DNA of 6,722 nucleotides, from contig QMWL02000038.1 of the NCBI GenBank assembly GCA_003661605.2, positions 1-6,722 of the forward strand. The letters run 5' to 3'. The notes beneath the pieces were generated by a model. It saw only the letters and a program-made list of their open reading frames with translations, did not search any database and had not been told where the DNA came from. Positions 5,513 through 6,722 of the stretch are shown here, one piece after another. Every line of letters begins with the position of its first letter. Positions within the stretch are counted from its first letter, which is position 1. Made by a program: the position numbers and the translations under genes. The DNA is from an archaeon (GTDB taxonomy: Archaea > Thermoproteota > QMWL01).

Positions 5513-6124
5513 CTAGGTGTAGACCCGCGTTTCCGCCGCACCCTCGCCTTCCATTGTACTGGTCTGTTCCTCAGCAGGAGCTTCCTCTAAAGTCTCCTTC
5601 CTTCGTTTTTTCATCTCCTCAAAAATCTCCCATACGATAGCAATTACAACAATAACCGCGATAAGAAGATATGCTGTAGGTCCGCGAAGCCATAAGGAGA
5701 GGTAGCCGAGATAGGGAATACGCACCCCCGTCCATCGCGCTATCACACGCTCAGGAGGAATACCTTCCGGGTAAATCCAAGGGTCGGGACGTGGGTTGTT
5801 ATCCCCCTTGGTAAAGAATCGAGGCGTTCCATCCTCCGTGTAGTTTATTTCAACAACTCGGTGGATTATCAGCTCCTCCCTCCCGTGAAGGCGCCAACGG
5901 TAGACTATCACGTCACCCCGCTGTATCTCATAAGGGTCTACTCCCTGTACAACGATCAGATCCCCTCGTTCAAGCGTGGGATGCATACTCTCCGATTCTA
6001 CAACCATCAGCGGGTAGGGGGTGTGGAGCACAAACCGTAGTCCGTACCAAAACCCTATCACACCTCCTATAACGAGTAGGTAGGGGATAGCAACACGCAG
6101 TACTTGCTTTACTCGCTCCTGCAA
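5513..6124 (-). CDS. Signal peptidase I (ER/archaeal type)
   Basis: The 203-residue membrane protease removes signal peptides from exported proteins on the outer face of the membrane. Catalytic residues follow the archaeal Ser-His-Asp plan instead of the bacterial Ser-Lys plan: Ser46 in ESESMHPTL, His88 in IIHRVV, and Asp108 in TKGDNN. A first membrane helix lies near 12-32 and a second near 149-167. After it come a basic stretch (MKKRRK) and a Glu-rich C-terminal tail of about 25 residues, predicted cytoplasmic. Length fits archaeal SPases. The start is TTG at 6124 (MQERVKQ), just before the helix. It is the only start in a sensible place, and a TATA-like TTTTAA lies about 29 bases upstream. 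The TBP gene follows on the same strand. Confidence 0.9.
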   Translation of the reverse strand: MQERVKQVLRVAIPYLLVIGGVIGFWYGLRFVLHTPYPLMVVESESMHPTLERGDLIVVQGVDPYEIQRGDVIVYRWRLHGREELIIHRVVEINYTEDGTPRFFTKGDNNPRPDPWIYPEGIPPERVIARWTGVRIPYLGYLSLWLRGPTAYLLIAVIVVIAIVWEIFEEMKKRRKETLEEAPAEEQTSTMEGEGAAETRVYT

Positions 6125-6149
6125 GCGCCCGCCCTATACTACATCAACT

Positions 6150-6157
6150 CTTAAAAC
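6150..6157. promoter_or_regulatory. Shared TATA-like box of a divergent promoter
   Basis: CTTAAAAC (GTTTTAAG on the minus strand) is the only clear AT-rich box in the 53 bases between the two start codons. Its TTAAAA centre is about 24.5 bases before GTG 6178 and 29.5 before TTG 6124, so one box could position starts in both directions. A weaker alternative for the minus strand, TAGTATAG near 6135-6142, is too close to 6124. Confidence 0.4.
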
Positions 6158-6177
6158 CCTACCAGTCGCAAAGTCTC

Positions 6178-6474
6178 GTGCCCTTCAACTGGTACATCGA
6201 ACTTCCTCCTTCGCTCGTCAACCTTCTAATTCCGTATTTGGCGGAGAAGCTGTCCCCATATGGGGAGGTGAGCCGCTCTGGACACGGCATCCTGTTCAAA
6301 CCCATCCTATGGGATGGTCCTCTAACTTTCATCGGTCCCACTGGTGAAGTTCGTATCTGTGAGGATGGCTACAATGTTCTGGCACATCTGTTACTCCTCT
6401 CACGCGCACTAGACCTCAGAATCGATCGCGCAGAGGAGCTTTTACCACGCTGGCCGCTCTTAGTGCCCAGCTAA
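6178..6474 (+). CDS. Small hypothetical protein, 98 residues
   Basis: I do not recognise this protein. It begins MPFNWYIELP and has an amphipathic helix-like stretch (LVNLLIPYLAEKLSPYG), then a likely beta region rich in Gly and hydrophobic residues (GHGILFKPILWDGPLTFIG), then a leucine-rich helix (YNVLAHLLLLSRALDL), and ends in Pro-Leu. It has no Cys pair, no signal peptide and no convincing transmembrane helix, so a small soluble protein is likely. Codon use resembles its neighbours. The GTG start is supported by the TATA-like box 24-25 bases upstream. The mptE-like gene starts 6 bases after its stop, so the two are probably one operon. A link to pterin synthesis is only a guess from that position. 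Confidence 0.7.
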   Translation: MPFNWYIELPPSLVNLLIPYLAEKLSPYGEVSRSGHGILFKPILWDGPLTFIGPTGEVRICEDGYNVLAHLLLLSRALDLRIDRAEELLPRWPLLVPS

Positions 6475-6480
6475 GCGCTT

Positions 6481-6722
6481 ATGCACTACTTCGAATGGCT
6501 GCCGATATACCGTTGGATCGCTAGAAGGCTCAATCTGTCCGTAGCAGAGGACCAACGCGTTGCTCGCCTTCTCGTCCAGCTCGTTAAACGACCTGCTTCG
6601 CCGACAGCTCTCGCTGCTGCAATTGCTGGACAAACGGTTACCATAGTCGGTGCTGGTCCTTCCCTTTCGAGCATAGACCCTCGCTGGCTAGAAGGCACGG
6701 TAATCGCGGCCGACGGCGCTGC
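6481..6722 (+). CDS. MptE-like (DUF115/COG1634) hydroxymethyl-dihydropterin pyrophosphokinase, N-terminal part
   Basis: An open frame begins at ATG 6481 and runs off the window after 80 full codons. Residues 52-62 (TVTIVGAGPSL) and 73-80 (TVIAADGA) match the opening glycine-rich loop and the following strand of DUF115 proteins. These include archaeal MptE, which pyrophosphorylates 6-hydroxymethyl-7,8-dihydropterin on the way to methanopterin or folate-like C1 carriers. The first 50 residues form helices (YFEWLPIYRWIARRL). The catalytic remainder lies outside the window, so a DUF115 relative with another role, such as a flagellin glycosylation factor, cannot be excluded. An archaeal MptE is more likely given the genome. 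The gene follows the 98-residue gene by 6 bases and has no visible ribosome binding site. Confidence 0.75.
   Translation, partial: MHYFEWLPIYRWIARRLNLSVAEDQRVARLLVQLVKRPASPTALAAAIAGQTVTIVGAGPSLSSIDPRWLEGTVIAADGA

Noticed and set aside
1..6722. A defence system, CRISPR array, toxin-antitoxin pair or mobile element
   Set aside because: No direct-repeat arrays, terminal inverted repeats, transposase or nuclease motifs are visible. The genes are recognisable housekeeping families with uniform composition.
1..6722. tRNA or other stable RNA genes
   Set aside because: Gaps between genes are under about 85 bases, and none shows a T-loop GTTCRA box or paired acceptor ends.

Overview
The window reads as a gene-dense stretch of an archaeal chromosome. 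The clearest marker is a two-repeat TATA-box-binding protein. It is joined by an ER/archaeal-type signal peptidase I (Ser-His-Asp), an Ard1/RimI-type N-terminal acetyltransferase with the 'RYYADGEDAYLM' signature, and the start of an MptE-like (DUF115) pterin enzyme. AT-rich TATA-like boxes lie 23-30 bases before most start codons, which leaves no room for a leader. This, together with frequent GTG/TTG starts, suggests leaderless transcription of the kind common in Thermoproteota. A hyperthermophilic member of that phylum is my best guess; genus is not resolvable here.

Layout, left to right. Positions 1-291 (+) are the 3' end of a radical SAM protein, convergent with an N-terminal acetyltransferase gene (284-799, -). 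A 37-base divergent promoter region separates the latter from a site-2 protease of the M50 family (837-1943, +). The protease gene runs 38 bases into a convergent LarA-family gene (1906-3195, -). A second divergent promoter region leads to a metallo-beta-lactamase-fold hydrolase (about 3277-4086, +), followed after two bases by orotate phosphoribosyltransferase pyrE (4089-4787, +). pyrE overlaps the TBP gene (4784-5452, -) by 4 bases at their stops. Upstream of TBP on the same strand is signal peptidase I (5513-6124, -). A third divergent promoter region leads to a small unrecognised gene (6178-6474, +) and, 6 bases on, the 5' end of an mptE-like gene (6481 to the window end, +). No gene-free stretch exceeds 300 bases; the longest is about 80. 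I see no tRNA, rRNA, CRISPR array or mobile element.

The genes are mostly housekeeping and do not form one pathway. Two are membrane proteases (signal peptidase I, site-2 protease), one is a general transcription factor, one is in pyrimidine synthesis, one is in pterin synthesis, and one modifies protein N termini. I found no convincing new defence or biosynthetic system. The most interesting signals are architectural. All three convergent pairs overlap at their 3' ends. At pyrE/TBP, the purine-rich codons for each protein's basic tail form a pyrimidine-rich, terminator-like tract for the opposing gene. The three divergent promoters are very compact, with interleaved or shared palindromic TATA boxes.
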